Below are positions 33,384-42,722 of a DNA stretch of 64,000 nt, piece by piece. Source of the stretch: DASZBX01 sp035943635. Its GTDB lineage: Bacteria; Actinomycetota; Actinomycetes; Streptomycetales; Catenulisporaceae. Positions within the stretch are counted from its first letter, which is position 1, and each line of letters starts with the position of its first letter. The notes under the pieces were generated by a model that searched no databases, was not told the origin of the DNA, and saw nothing but the letters and a program-made list of their open reading frames with translations. The stretch lies in NCBI GenBank assembly GCA_035943635.1, contig DASZBX010000047.1:52102-116101 (forward strand), written 5' to 3'. A program made the position numbers and the translations under genes.

Positions 33384-34733
33384 ATGAGTGCGTATGCGTA
33401 CAAGAGAACGAAGCTCGGATGTATGGTCGCGGCGGTCACCGCACTGGCTTTGACCGCCGCCGGCTGTTCCAGTTCTTCCAGCAAGCCGGCCGCCGGCGGT
33501 AGTGCGTCCGCCGCGGCCTGGCCGAGCCTGTCCGGCAAGCACCTGACCGTGCTGGCCGAGTGGAGCGGGGCCGAGCAGACCGACTTCCAGGCCGTGCTGA
33601 GCAAGTTCGAGTCGCTGACCGGCGCCTCGGTCACCTACCAGTCCGGCGGGTCGAGCACCGGCACCGTATTGCAGACCAAGATCGCCGGCGGGGCGCCGCC
33701 GGACGTGGCCCTGCTGCCCGAGCCCGGGCTGATCAACACCCTGGCTCAGCAGGGCCAGATCAAGCCGCTGGACCAGGCGATCCAGCAGGAGGTCGCGGCC
33801 GACGACGGCACCGGCTGGCAGAACCTGGGCACCGTCGGCGGCAAGCTCTACTCGGTCGCCTTCAAGATCTCGAACAAGACCACCTTCTGGTACAACACCG
33901 CCCAGTTCCAGCAGGCCGGGGTCACCCCGCCGACGAACTGGAAGCAGTTCATCGCGGACTGCCAGACCTTCGTCGACGACGGCATCACCCCGGTCTCGGT
34001 CGGCGGCTCGGACGGCTGGACCCTGGCGGACTGGTTCCAGAACATCTACCTGAGCGAAGCCGGCCCGGACATGTACAACAAGCTGGCACACCACCAGATC
34101 ACGTGGACCGACCCGACCGTGGTCGCGGCCCTGACCACCTTCGGGCAGCTGCTGGGCAACCCCAAGTTCGTGGTCGGCGGGGACTCCGGCGCATTGCAGA
34201 CCTCGTACAACAACTCGGTCACCCAGGCCTTCACCAGCCCGCCCAAGGCCGCGATGGTGTTCGAGGGCGACTTCTCGGCCACCCAGATCACCAGCACCAC
34301 CGGCGCGAAGATCGGCAGCGACGCGAAGTTCTTCTCCTTCCCGTCCGCGGGCACGAACTCGAACTTCGTGCAGGTCTCCGGGGACATGGCCACCGCGCTC
34401 AACAGCGACCCGGCGACGATGGAGCTGATCCGGTTCCTCGGCTCGGCCACCGCGGACTCGATCTGGGCCGCCGAGGGCGGGTACCTGTCGCCGAACAAGC
34501 AGGTCCCGATGTCGGCGTACCCGGACGCGACCACCCGGCAGGAGGCCACCATGCTGCTCAACGCCGGGCCGAACGTGGACTTCAGCCTGGACGACCTGTC
34601 CCCGGCCGCGTTCGGCGGCACCGTCGGCTCCGGCTACTGGGCCGACATGCAGTACTTCCTGGCCCACCCGACCGACGTCCAGGGCACGGCCCAGAAGCTG
34701 GAAGCCGACGCCGACAAGGTCTCCTGGTCCTGA
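33384..34733 (+). CDS. Sugar ABC importer binding lipoprotein (SBP family 1)
   Basis: 449 residues with a lipoprotein signal (lipobox AAGC near residue 26) and a family-1 sugar-binding fold: LTVLAEWSGAEQTDF, LQTKIAGGAPPDVALLPEPG, WYNTAQFQQAGVTPPTNW, AAMVFEGDF. Family members bind oligosaccharides or glycosides. GAAGGGG stands 6 bases before the ATG. It is first in the operon with two permeases and an ATPase and is divergent from the ROK repressor. Confidence 0.9.
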   Translation: MSAYAYKRTKLGCMVAAVTALALTAAGCSSSSSKPAAGGSASAAAWPSLSGKHLTVLAEWSGAEQTDFQAVLSKFESLTGASVTYQSGGSSTGTVLQTKIAGGAPPDVALLPEPGLINTLAQQGQIKPLDQAIQQEVAADDGTGWQNLGTVGGKLYSVAFKISNKTTFWYNTAQFQQAGVTPPTNWKQFIADCQTFVDDGITPVSVGGSDGWTLADWFQNIYLSEAGPDMYNKLAHHQITWTDPTVVAALTTFGQLLGNPKFVVGGDSGALQTSYNNSVTQAFTSPPKAAMVFEGDFSATQITSTTGAKIGSDAKFFSFPSAGTNSNFVQVSGDMATALNSDPATMELIRFLGSATADSIWAAEGGYLSPNKQVPMSAYPDATTRQEATMLLNAGPNVDFSLDDLSPAAFGGTVGSGYWADMQYFLAHPTDVQGTAQKLEADADKVSWS

Positions 34734-34773
34734 CCGGCCGCCGCCCCGCAGAATCAGGAGCCAGATAATCCCG

Positions 34774-36414
34774 ATGGACACTCCCGCAGCCGCGGCGGCC
34801 GGGGCCGGCGAGCCGGAACGCTCGCCGGCCCCGGCCGGGGCGCCCGCGCCCGGCCGCACCGAAACACCCGCCGAGAACGCGGCGCCGCAGCCCGAGCCCG
34901 CCGCCGCCGAATCAGCCCCCGAACCGGAACCCGGATCAGCCCCCGAACCAGAACCCGGATCAGGACCCGGATCGGAACCCGGAACAGCACTCGAACCAGT
35001 CCTCGAGCCGGACCTCGAATCAGCCCCCGGATCCGCCGCGGCAAGGTCCGCCGATCCGGCCGCCGTCCCCCTGCCCGAAGAGCCGTCCGGCCGGCGCCGC
35101 TCGGCCCGGCGCAGCGGCAACGGCGCGCTGCGGATCCCGGGCCGGGTCCGGTTCGGGTTCCTCGGCCCGGCCGTGGTCATCCTGCTGGCCATCGTCGGCT
35201 GGCCGATCCTGTACTCGATCTGGCTGAGCCTGCGCGACTCCACCGGGAGCAAGTTCGTCGGCCTGGCCAACTACGGCGCCATCTTCAGCGACCCGGCGAC
35301 CCTGACCGCGCTGAAGAACAACGTGATCTGGCTGCTGGTCGCGCCCACCATCGCCTGCTTCCTCGGCCTGGTCTTCGCCGTCGCCTCGGAGCGGATCACG
35401 TGGTCCACCGCGTTCAAGGTGGTCATCTTCATGCCGATGGCCATCTCCTTCCTGGCCGCCGGGGTCATCTTCGAACTCGTCTACCAGGCCGACCCGAACA
35501 TCGGCATCGCCAACGCGGTCCTGGTCGGCGCACACGACGTGGTCTCCCCGTCCGCGCACTACCCGAACGCGTTCCCGCGCACCACGCTCGACTACCAGCA
35601 GACCGGCGCGGGCTTCACCAGCTCGGCCGGCTACCGGCCCGGCACCGTGGCGAACATCCCGCTGGTCGGCTACTCGGTCAAGAGCATGCCGGCCGGCGCC
35701 GCGCAGGCCGCGCCCGCCGCCGCGGCGCCGGGCGAGATCACCGGCACCGTGTGGCTGGACCTGGTCTACGGCGGCGGGGGCTCGCCCGACCACCTGGACC
35801 CGGGCAAGAAGGGCACCCCCGGGATCACCGTGGACGCCCTGTCCGGCACCACGGTCGTGGGCAGCGCGACCACCGCGGCGAACGGGACGTACGCCATCAG
35901 CGGCCTGAGTCCCGGCACCACGTACACCCTGGCCCTGCCGGCCTCGAACTTCGCCCGGCCCTACGCGGGCCTGTCCTGGCTCGGCCCGGACCTGGTCACC
36001 CCCGCGATCATCGTGGCCTACCTGTGGATCTGGGCCGGGTTCGCCATGGTCCTGATCGCGGCCGGGCTGACCGGGATCCCGCGCGAGTTGCAGGAGGCGG
36101 CCCGGGTGGACGGCGCCTCGGAACTGCAGATCTTCCGCAAGGTCACCGTCCCGATGCTCGCGCCGGTGCTGCTGGTGGTGCTGGTGACGCTCGCCATCAA
36201 CGTGCTGAAAATCTTCGACCTGGTCTACATCATCGCCCCCGGCTCGACCGTCAACGTGGCCAACGTGCTGGCCGTGCAGATGTGGTCGGTCTCCTTCGGC
36301 GGCGCGCAGAACCAGGGGCTCGGCAGCGCCATCGGCGTGTTCCTCTACATCCTGGTCCTGCCGGCCATGTACGTCAACATCCGGCGGATCCGCAGAGAAC
36401 GGCGGGAATCATGA
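34774..36414 (+). CDS. Sugar ABC importer permease (MalF type) with inserted beta-sandwich
   Basis: 546 residues, against about 300 for the family. Residues 1-120 are cytosolic and disordered, built from Pro-Glu repeats. Helices follow at about 128-150, 183-206 and 213-236. Then, in the external loop before the fourth helix, a long insertion (about 240-400) includes a compact domain at 319-388 (ITGTVWLDL, GTPGITVDALSG, ANGTYAISGLSPGTTYTL) with the layout of SdrD-B/CnaB or carboxypeptidase-regulatory-like folds. The EAA loop (IPRELQEAARVDGASELQIF) and last helices are normal. The insertion faces the binding protein or cell wall. Its stop overlaps the next permease start. Confidence 0.88.
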   Translation: MDTPAAAAAGAGEPERSPAPAGAPAPGRTETPAENAAPQPEPAAAESAPEPEPGSAPEPEPGSGPGSEPGTALEPVLEPDLESAPGSAAARSADPAAVPLPEEPSGRRRSARRSGNGALRIPGRVRFGFLGPAVVILLAIVGWPILYSIWLSLRDSTGSKFVGLANYGAIFSDPATLTALKNNVIWLLVAPTIACFLGLVFAVASERITWSTAFKVVIFMPMAISFLAAGVIFELVYQADPNIGIANAVLVGAHDVVSPSAHYPNAFPRTTLDYQQTGAGFTSSAGYRPGTVANIPLVGYSVKSMPAGAAQAAPAAAAPGEITGTVWLDLVYGGGGSPDHLDPGKKGTPGITVDALSGTTVVGSATTAANGTYAISGLSPGTTYTLALPASNFARPYAGLSWLGPDLVTPAIIVAYLWIWAGFAMVLIAAGLTGIPRELQEAARVDGASELQIFRKVTVPMLAPVLLVVLVTLAINVLKIFDLVYIIAPGSTVNVANVLAVQMWSVSFGGAQNQGLGSAIGVFLYILVLPAMYVNIRRIRRERRES

Positions 36415-37331
36415 CTCTGGCTCATTCCGGCTCCGGGCGGTGGCGGGGCAAGGCCGAGCCCGGCGCGCTGCCCGCCCGCCCCTCGCTGGCCGGCCGGATC
36501 GTGGCCCGAACCACCGGCGGCGTACTGCAGGCGGTGCTGCTGCTGGTCGGGGTGCTCTGGCTGATCCCGACCCTCGGCCTGTTCGTCACCTCGCTGCGCA
36601 CCCCCGACGCGATCAGCGACAGCGGCTGGTGGACCGCGCTGATCCACCCGTCCGAACTGACCTTCTCGGACTACAGCAACCTGTTCCACGACTCCGGCAT
36701 GATGCAGTCGCTGGTCAACACGGTGCTGATCACCGTCCCGGCCACGGTCGGGGTGGTGGTGATCGCCTCCCTGGCCGCGTACGCCTTCGCCTGGATCGAC
36801 TTCCGCGGCCGGGACTGGCTGTTCGTCACCGTGATCGGCCTGCTGGTCGTCCCGCTCCAGGTCGCGCTGATCCCGGTGGCCAAGATGTACAAGTACGCGC
36901 ACCTGTTCGGCACCATCCCCGGCGTGGTGCTCTTCCACATCGGCTTCGGCCTGCCGTTCGCGATCTTCCTGCTGCGCAACTTCTTCGCCGGGATCCCCCG
37001 GGAGCTGCTGGAGGCGGCCCGGATGGAGGGCGGCACCGAGTGGGTGATCTTCCGCAAGGTGATCGTGCCGCTGGGCAAACCGGCCATCGCCTCACTCGCC
37101 ATCTTCCAGTTCCTCTGGGTGTGGAACGACATGCTGGTCGCGCTGGTGTTCTCCAGCACCGACACCCAGCCGCTGACCGTGGAGCTGCAGGGCCAGATGC
37201 GCCAGTTCGGCAGCAACCTGGACATCCTGGCCCCCGGCGCGTTCCTGTCGCTGGTCATCCCGCTGATGGTGTTCTTCTCCTTCCAGCGCTACTTCGTCCA
37301 GGGGTTGATGGCCGGTTCGGTCAAGGGCTGA
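36411..37331 (+). CDS. Sugar ABC importer permease (MalG type)
   Basis: 306 residues with six helices and the EAA loop IPRELLEAARMEGGTEWVIF. No insertions, in contrast to the partner permease. The ATG overlaps the upstream stop (ATGA). With MalF-type permease it forms the membrane channel for the substrate bound by the family-1 lipoprotein. Confidence 0.92.
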   Translation: MTLAHSGSGRWRGKAEPGALPARPSLAGRIVARTTGGVLQAVLLLVGVLWLIPTLGLFVTSLRTPDAISDSGWWTALIHPSELTFSDYSNLFHDSGMMQSLVNTVLITVPATVGVVVIASLAAYAFAWIDFRGRDWLFVTVIGLLVVPLQVALIPVAKMYKYAHLFGTIPGVVLFHIGFGLPFAIFLLRNFFAGIPRELLEAARMEGGTEWVIFRKVIVPLGKPAIASLAIFQFLWVWNDMLVALVFSSTDTQPLTVELQGQMRQFGSNLDILAPGAFLSLVIPLMVFFSFQRYFVQGLMAGSVKG

Positions 37332-37443
37332 GGTGGACACCGGTGCGCCGCAGGTGGGCGACCCGGCAAGGGTTATCGTTCATACTGGGAGCCCGCACAT
37401 TCACGGCCGGCGGCCGTTGCGAGGAGTCAAGAGGAGCGCGCAG

Positions 37444-38529
37444 GTGGCCGAGGTCCGGTTCATCGACGCCACCCGTGTGTTCCGCGGGAGCTGGAAACCG
37501 GCCGTGGCCGGGGTCGGGCTGGAGGTGCGCGACGGCGAGCTGGTGGTGCTGACCGGCGCGTCCGGCAGCGGCAAGTCCACCCTGCTGCGGATGCTGGCCG
37601 GGCTCGAACCGCTGGACCGCGGCCAGATCCTGCTCGGCGGCCAGGACCTGGCCCGGGTGGCCCCGGACAAGCGCGGAGTGGCGCTGCTGGCCCAGGGCTT
37701 CGCGCTCTTCCCGCACCTGTCCGTGGCCGAGAACATCGCCTTCCCGCTGACCATGCGCAAGACCTCGGCCAAGGCCGCGCAGAGCCGGGTGGCCCAGCTG
37801 GCCGAGCAGTGCGGGCTGGCCGGGCACCTGGCCGACCGGCCGGAGAGCCTGTCGGTGGACCTGCGCCAGCGCGCGATCATGGCCCGGGCGATGGTGACCA
37901 GGCCGCGGGTGATCTGCCTGGACGAGCCGCTGGCCGGGGCCTCGGTCCCGGCCATGCTGCGCGACCGCACGCCGATCGCCACGCTCCAGCGCGAGTGCGG
38001 GATCACGATGCTGTTCGCGACCTGCAGCTCGACCGACGCCTGGTCGATAGCCGACCGGATCGCCGTGATGGACCGGGGCGTGGTGCACCAGGTCGACTCC
38101 CCGCACACGGTCTTCGAGCAGCCGGGCACGGTCGCGGTGGCCGAGTTCGTCGGCGCGCCGCCGATGAACCTGATCCCGGCCGTGGTCCGCGACGGGTCCG
38201 CGCTCCTCGGCAGCCTGCGCATCCCGGTGGCGGCCGAGCAGCTGGACGCGTTGAGCGGTGACCGGATCGTGATCGGGTTGTGGCCGGACGACCTGGTGAT
38301 CGGCCCGGGCGCCGGCGCGGCGGGCATCCGGGCCACGGCCGTGCTGATCAAAGACTCCGGCCGGGACTACCTCGTGCACGCCCGGATCGAGGTCCCGGAC
38401 GGCTCCGCCGACGTGGTGATCAGGCGCGCGACCGGTCCGGTGCCCCTGCTCGGCGAGGACTTCATGCTGACCGCGACGGTCGACCGGGTGCACCTTTTCG
38501 ACGCCGCCACCGGCCGGCGCCTGCCCTAG
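37444..38529 (+). CDS. MsmK/UgpC-like ABC ATPase with degraded signature, D-loop and H-loop
   Basis: 361 residues: nucleotide domain (1-240) plus the C-terminal OB-fold regulatory part (AEFVGAPPMNLIPA onward) of the CUT1 sugar ATPases. Walker A GASGSGKST (38-46), Q-loop LLAQGFAL and Walker B VICLDEP are kept. The signature LSGGQRQR is LSVDLRQR (136-143), the D-loop LSNLD is GASVP, and the H-loop His is Cys194 (ATCSS for VTHDQ). CUT1 ATPases act as homodimers, so both ATP sites would lack a signature. It may be inactive, and transport may rely on a shared MsiK-type ATPase elsewhere. GAGGAG precedes the GTG start. Confidence 0.85.
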   Translation: MAEVRFIDATRVFRGSWKPAVAGVGLEVRDGELVVLTGASGSGKSTLLRMLAGLEPLDRGQILLGGQDLARVAPDKRGVALLAQGFALFPHLSVAENIAFPLTMRKTSAKAAQSRVAQLAEQCGLAGHLADRPESLSVDLRQRAIMARAMVTRPRVICLDEPLAGASVPAMLRDRTPIATLQRECGITMLFATCSSTDAWSIADRIAVMDRGVVHQVDSPHTVFEQPGTVAVAEFVGAPPMNLIPAVVRDGSALLGSLRIPVAAEQLDALSGDRIVIGLWPDDLVIGPGAGAAGIRATAVLIKDSGRDYLVHARIEVPDGSADVVIRRATGPVPLLGEDFMLTATVDRVHLFDAATGRRLP

Positions 38530-38695
38530 CGTGCGATGCGGCCGGGGAAGAACGACAGCACCGTGCAAACACCTGAAATCGCCCTTTGATATAACCCGGT
38601 CGAACTCCTGTCCATACACTATGCACGGGTGCGCGGGGCGAATACCTGCCATCAAGTGAGATAACTGACAATTCCCTGACAGTCAAGGGTGGTGA

Positions 38696-38724
38696 TTGCC
38701 GCGAGCTGCCGTGACGGGTAGTAT
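38696..38724 (+). promoter_or_regulatory. Promoter of the conservon
   Basis: TTGCCG (38696-38701) and TAGTAT (38719-38724) separated by 17 bases, about 58 bases before the histidine kinase ATG. The stretch 38530-38695 is comparatively AT-rich and holds no gene I can support. Confidence 0.5.
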
Positions 38725-38782
38725 CCGTCCGTCACGCTCGGCCCCGAAGGCGGCGGCCGTCCAGCCTGCTGGGGGGATCCGG

Positions 38783-41230
38783 ATGGCACTGCACGCGCGC
38801 ACGGCACGGCCCCAGACGACATCGGGCCCGGGCGCCCGGCGGCAACTCTCGCTCCGGATAGTCCTGCTCGTCCTGGCCTTCGTGCCCAGCGCCGCCATGG
38901 TCGCGCTGCTGGCCCTGAACGCCGGCCAGTACTACGGGGACTGGCGCACCGCGACCACCCGCGAGAACAGCGTCATCTCCAGCAACGGGTCCATCCCCGC
39001 GACCGGGCTGTTCTACGACCTGCAGCAGGAGCGCGAGGCCGGCGCCGCCGCCCTGGCCGACCCGGCCGCCGACACCGCGAAGCTGGCCCAGGTGCGCAAG
39101 CTCACCGACGCCTCGGCCTCGGCCCTGGAGGCGCTGTCCGGGGTGACCACCCCGAGCGTCGCCACCGCGCTGCAGGGTTTTGAGACCCTGCTGCGCCAAC
39201 TGCCCGGCTACCGGGCCGCGATCGACGACGGCACCGCCAGCCAGGAGCAGGCGTACACCGACTACACCACCCTGATCAGCTCCGACCTGACCCTCTTCGC
39301 CGCCCTGACCAAGACCGGCATCGCGGACATCGACGAGATCTCCGCGCCCGCGATCCCGCAGGGCTGGGCCGCCGAGATGATCTCCCGCGAGGACGCGATC
39401 ATCACCGCCGGCGCGGTCTCCGGCCAGCTCACCCTGGCCCAGCGCTCGCAGATCGACCAGGCCGTGGGCGCCGAGCAGTTCATCTACCAGAACGACGTCA
39501 TCCCGGACTACCCCGCCTCGGTCGGCGGCCTGTACCAGGCCATGCTGAGCGGCCCGATCTGGCAGCAGAAGACCCAGGTCGAACAGGCCCTGGACCAGAC
39601 GCCGGTCTCCGCCGGCGGGGTCATCGCCGTGCCGACCTCGGTCGGCCCGCAGTGGCAGCAGGTGATGGCCGCGCTCGGCCCGCAGCTGCAACAGCTGACC
39701 CAGTCGAGCACCGGCTACGTCCTGGCCACCGCCAACGGCGTGATCCACTCGCTGGAGACCCGCCTGATCGTGCAGACCGCGCTCGGCGCGGTCGGCGTCC
39801 TGCTGGTCCTCGGGTTCACCTGGTGGCTGATCGGCCGGCTGCGCCGCCGGATCTTCGCCCTGCAGTCGGCCGCCGAGGAGCTCGAGACCCGGCTGCCGGA
39901 CGTGGTCGAACGGCTGCGCCGCGGCGAACCGGTGGACACCGACGCCGAACTGCCCGAACTGTTGTACGGCACGGACGAGCTCGGCATGCTCGGCCGGGCC
40001 CTGAACGCGGCCCGGGCCAGCGCCCTGGAGACCTCGGTCCGGCAGGTCGAGCAGTACCGCGGCTTCGAACGGCTGCTGCAGCGGATCGCCCGGCGCACCC
40101 AGCTGCTGATCGGCCTGCAGATGAAGCGGCTGAGCGAGATGGAGCGCCAGCACGAGGACCCGGCCCTGCTCGAGGGCCTGTTCGACCTGGACCACCTGAC
40201 CGCGCGGCTGCGCCGGTACGAGGAGAACCTGGTGATCCTCGGCGGCGGCCAGACCCAGCGGCGCTGGCGCAAGCCGGTCCCGCTGCTCAACGTGCTGCGC
40301 TCGGCCCAGGGCGAGGTGCAGGACTACCGGCGGATCCGGATCGAGACCGACAGCCGGGTCTGGATCTCCGAGCGCGCGGTCGGCGCCCTGGTGCACGTGC
40401 TGGCCGAGCTGATGGAGAACGCGGTGGCCTTCTCCAAGCCGCCCGCGCCGGTCGAGGTGACCGCCGCCACGGTGGCCCGCGGCCTGGCCGTGGAGATCGA
40501 GGACCGCGGGATGGGCCTGGAGGCCGAGCAGTACGCCGAGGCGAACGCGCTGATGGCCGACCCGCCCCGGATGGACGTGCTCTCCCGGGCGGACGACGCC
40601 CGGCTCGGCCTGTACGTCGTGGCCCGGCTGGCCGCCAACCTCGGCGTGAAGGTCGAGCTGCGGCCCTCCTCCTACGGCGGTACCCGGGTGGTCGTGCTGA
40701 TCCCGGCCGACCTGGTGCTGGCCGAGGACCAGGTCCCCTCGTCCGCCCAGGGCGGGGAGGAGTTCGACCCGGCGCCCCGCCCGGCCGCGGCCGCCGGCAC
40801 CGCGTCCGGCCTGATCGGCGCCCCGCGCACCTCCACCGAGAACGCCGACCGGCCGGACCGGGCGGACCGTCTCCCGGCCGAGGCCGCAGTCCGGCCGCAG
40901 GACCCGGCCGACCCGCCGGCCCCGGAACCGCTGCCCCGGCGGGTGCGCCAGGTCAGCATGGTCGCCGAACTACGCGAGACTCCCGGCACCACCACGCAGG
41001 AGAGCGACGCGGACCCGTACGCGTCCATCCCGCCGGGCCGGTCCGGCGCCACGATCGGCGCCTTCCAGCGGCAGTCCCGGCTCGCCCGGCTGGCCGCGGA
41101 CCCCGACCCGGCCCCGGGCGGCGAGCACGAGACCCGGGCCGCCGCCCCGGACCCCGACGACGAACCCGAACCTCCCCTCGCCCGTCCCGCGCCGGACGCC
41201 GAGCAGACCAGGGAAGAAGACGGACGATGA
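38783..41230 (+). CDS. cvnA: Nitrate/nitrite-sensor-type histidine kinase (conservon CvnA)
   Basis: 815 residues. Membrane helix at about 28-50, an extracellular helical sensor of the NIT type (50-325; FYDLQQEREAGAAALAD, SREDAIITAGAVSG), a second helix at about 330-352, a dimerisation helix region (RRTQLLIGLQMKRLSEMERQHEDPALLEGLFDLDHL is in this part) and a HATPase domain with N box ELMENAVAFSKPPAP and G box EDRGMG. The phospho-acceptor His is not canonical, as in other conservon kinases. A 140-residue Pro/Ala/Asp-rich tail follows. GGGGGGA precedes the ATG. It heads a four-gene operon that signals to a small GTPase-like protein. Confidence 0.9.
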   Translation: MALHARTARPQTTSGPGARRQLSLRIVLLVLAFVPSAAMVALLALNAGQYYGDWRTATTRENSVISSNGSIPATGLFYDLQQEREAGAAALADPAADTAKLAQVRKLTDASASALEALSGVTTPSVATALQGFETLLRQLPGYRAAIDDGTASQEQAYTDYTTLISSDLTLFAALTKTGIADIDEISAPAIPQGWAAEMISREDAIITAGAVSGQLTLAQRSQIDQAVGAEQFIYQNDVIPDYPASVGGLYQAMLSGPIWQQKTQVEQALDQTPVSAGGVIAVPTSVGPQWQQVMAALGPQLQQLTQSSTGYVLATANGVIHSLETRLIVQTALGAVGVLLVLGFTWWLIGRLRRRIFALQSAAEELETRLPDVVERLRRGEPVDTDAELPELLYGTDELGMLGRALNAARASALETSVRQVEQYRGFERLLQRIARRTQLLIGLQMKRLSEMERQHEDPALLEGLFDLDHLTARLRRYEENLVILGGGQTQRRWRKPVPLLNVLRSAQGEVQDYRRIRIETDSRVWISERAVGALVHVLAELMENAVAFSKPPAPVEVTAATVARGLAVEIEDRGMGLEAEQYAEANALMADPPRMDVLSRADDARLGLYVVARLAANLGVKVELRPSSYGGTRVVVLIPADLVLAEDQVPSSAQGGEEFDPAPRPAAAAGTASGLIGAPRTSTENADRPDRADRLPAEAAVRPQDPADPPAPEPLPRRVRQVSMVAELRETPGTTTQESDADPYASIPPGRSGATIGAFQRQSRLARLAADPDPAPGGEHETRAAAPDPDDEPEPPLARPAPDAEQTREEDGR

Positions 41231-41706
41231 CACAGCGAACCTCCTTGCCCCCGCGCTCCACGGCCACCGACCGCGACCTGGACTGGCTGCTGGACCGGCT
41301 GGTGGACCAGGTGGCCGGCACCCGGCACGCGATCGTGCTGTCCGACGACGGCCTGGTGATCAGCCAGTCCAAGGGGATCGAGCGGGCCGACGCCGAGCGG
41401 CTGGCCGCGATCGCGACCGGCCAGCAGAGCCTGGCCCGCGGCGTCGGCGAGGTCTTCGGCGGCGGCGGCGTGCTCCAGATCATCGTCGAGCTGGCCAACT
41501 TCTGGCTGTTCATCAGCGCGGCCGGCCGCGGCACCCACCTGGCGGTGCTGGCCGACCAGGAGGTGGACGCGGAAGTGATGGCGGTGGCGATGCACACCCT
41601 CGTGCTCCAGGTCGGACAGCACCTGGGCACCGAGACCAGGGTCGGCCCGGAGCCCGGCGAGGAGGCGGTGGATGCCGGACAGCCACTGGGCCGACGAGCC
41701 CCTTGA
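41227..41706 (+). CDS. cvnB: Roadblock/LC7-domain protein (conservon CvnB)
   Basis: 159 residues, Roadblock/LC7 fold: LDWLLDRLVDQVAGTRHAIVLSDDGLVISQSKG is the first half in two segments, then a strand-rich second half with Gly-rich GGGGVLQ. These proteins dimerise and regulate the GTPase-like partner. The ATG overlaps the kinase stop (ATGA), and the last 35 bases overlap the DUF742 gene. Confidence 0.92.
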   Translation: MTQRTSLPPRSTATDRDLDWLLDRLVDQVAGTRHAIVLSDDGLVISQSKGIERADAERLAAIATGQQSLARGVGEVFGGGGVLQIIVELANFWLFISAAGRGTHLAVLADQEVDAEVMAVAMHTLVLQVGQHLGTETRVGPEPGEEAVDAGQPLGRRAP

Positions 41707-42067
41707 GGAGGATCCGGAGGACTCGTTCGTCCGGCCCTACACGATCACCCACGGCCGGACGGCCTCGGCCCGCAGCGACCTGACCCTGATCACGATCATC
41801 GTCGCGCTCGCCCCGGCCGAGGAGCAGCCCGGCCTGCGCGGACTGGAACCGGAGCACCGCTTCATCCTGGAGCAGTGCCGCCGCCCGGTCGCCCTGGCCG
41901 AGGTCGCCGCCGGGCTCAACCTGCCGGTGGCGGTGACCAAGATCCTGATCAGCGACCTGATCACCCTGGGCCTGGTGGCCGCCCGCCCCCCGGTGGCGGT
42001 CGCCGCCGGGCAGCGACCGGACATCGGACTTCTACAGGCGGTGCGAGATGGGCTACGACGACTCTGA
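41672..42067 (+). CDS. cvnC: DUF742 protein (conservon CvnC)
   Basis: 131 residues with the DUF742 hallmarks: VRPYTITHGRT at the start, then LEPEHRFILEQCRRPVALAEVAAGLNLPVAV and a winged-helix-like C-terminal part ending LLQAVRDGLRRL. It is the third conservon gene and overlaps both neighbours, which ensures equal production. Confidence 0.92.
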   Translation: MPDSHWADEPLEEDPEDSFVRPYTITHGRTASARSDLTLITIIVALAPAEEQPGLRGLEPEHRFILEQCRRPVALAEVAAGLNLPVAVTKILISDLITLGLVAARPPVAVAAGQRPDIGLLQAVRDGLRRL

Positions 42068-42656
42068 CAGGCCGGACGGCTTCCCCGGCGGCTCCCCGGC
42101 CGCGGTGAAGTTCCTGATCGCGGGCGGCTTCGGCGTGGGCAAGACCACCATGGTCGCGGCGCTGAGCGAGGTCGAGCCGCTGCGCACCGAGGAGTACCTG
42201 ACCGTCGCGAGCGTGGGCGTGGACGACGTGTCCGGGGTGGTGGACAAGGACACCACGACCGTGGCGATGGACTTCGGCCGGATCACGGTCAGCACCGACC
42301 TGGTGGTCTACCTGTTCGGCACCCCGGGCCAGGAGCGCTTCTGGTTCATGTGGGACGACCTGGTCCTCGGCGCCCTGGGCGCGGTGGTGATCGTGGACAC
42401 CCGCAGGCTGCAGTCGAGCTTCGGCTCGATCGACTTCTTCGAGAGCCGGGGGATCCCGTTCGTGGTCGGGGTCAACTGCTTCGACGGCAACCAGGACCGC
42501 ACGGTCCCCGAGGTGCGCGAGGCGCTGGACCTCGATCCGCACATCCCGGTGGTGATGGGGGACCTGCGCAAACGGTACGTGAGCCGGGACGTGCTGCTGA
42601 CCCTGATCGACTACCTGATGGACGGGCGCGAGCCGGCTTCGGCCGCGGCCGCGTAG
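42048..42656 (+). CDS. cvnD: Small GTPase-like ATP/GTP-binding protein (conservon CvnD)
   Basis: 202 residues. P-loop GGFGVGKTT (about 28-36), switch region with Thr (EEYLTVAS), G3-like motif LFGTPGQERFWFMW, and a G4-like VNCFDG in place of NKxD. It is the output of the conservon, thought to cycle between nucleotide states at the membrane under control of the upstream proteins. It overlaps the DUF742 gene by 20 bases. Confidence 0.92.
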   Translation: MGYDDSDRPDGFPGGSPAAVKFLIAGGFGVGKTTMVAALSEVEPLRTEEYLTVASVGVDDVSGVVDKDTTTVAMDFGRITVSTDLVVYLFGTPGQERFWFMWDDLVLGALGAVVIVDTRRLQSSFGSIDFFESRGIPFVVGVNCFDGNQDRTVPEVREALDLDPHIPVVMGDLRKRYVSRDVLLTLIDYLMDGREPASAAAA

Positions 42657-42662
42657 CTTGTT

Positions 42663-42692
42663 TCGGTCCGGCCGCGTCTGGGGCCGGACCGA
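42663..42692. terminator. Bidirectional terminator hairpin
   Basis: TCGGTCCGGCC and GGCCGGACCGA form a perfect 11-bp stem with an 8-base loop, lying between the convergent cvnD and dhaL genes. The high stability and position suggest it ends both transcripts; there is only a weak T-rich flank. Confidence 0.65.
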
Positions 42693-42722
42693 TTCCCCTG
42701 GGCGGGTCTGGGACTGCGTGGC

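Noticed and set aside
34900..35030. Direct repeats upstream of the permease membrane part
   Set aside because: They encode the Pro-Glu-rich disordered N terminus and are explained by low-complexity coding sequence.
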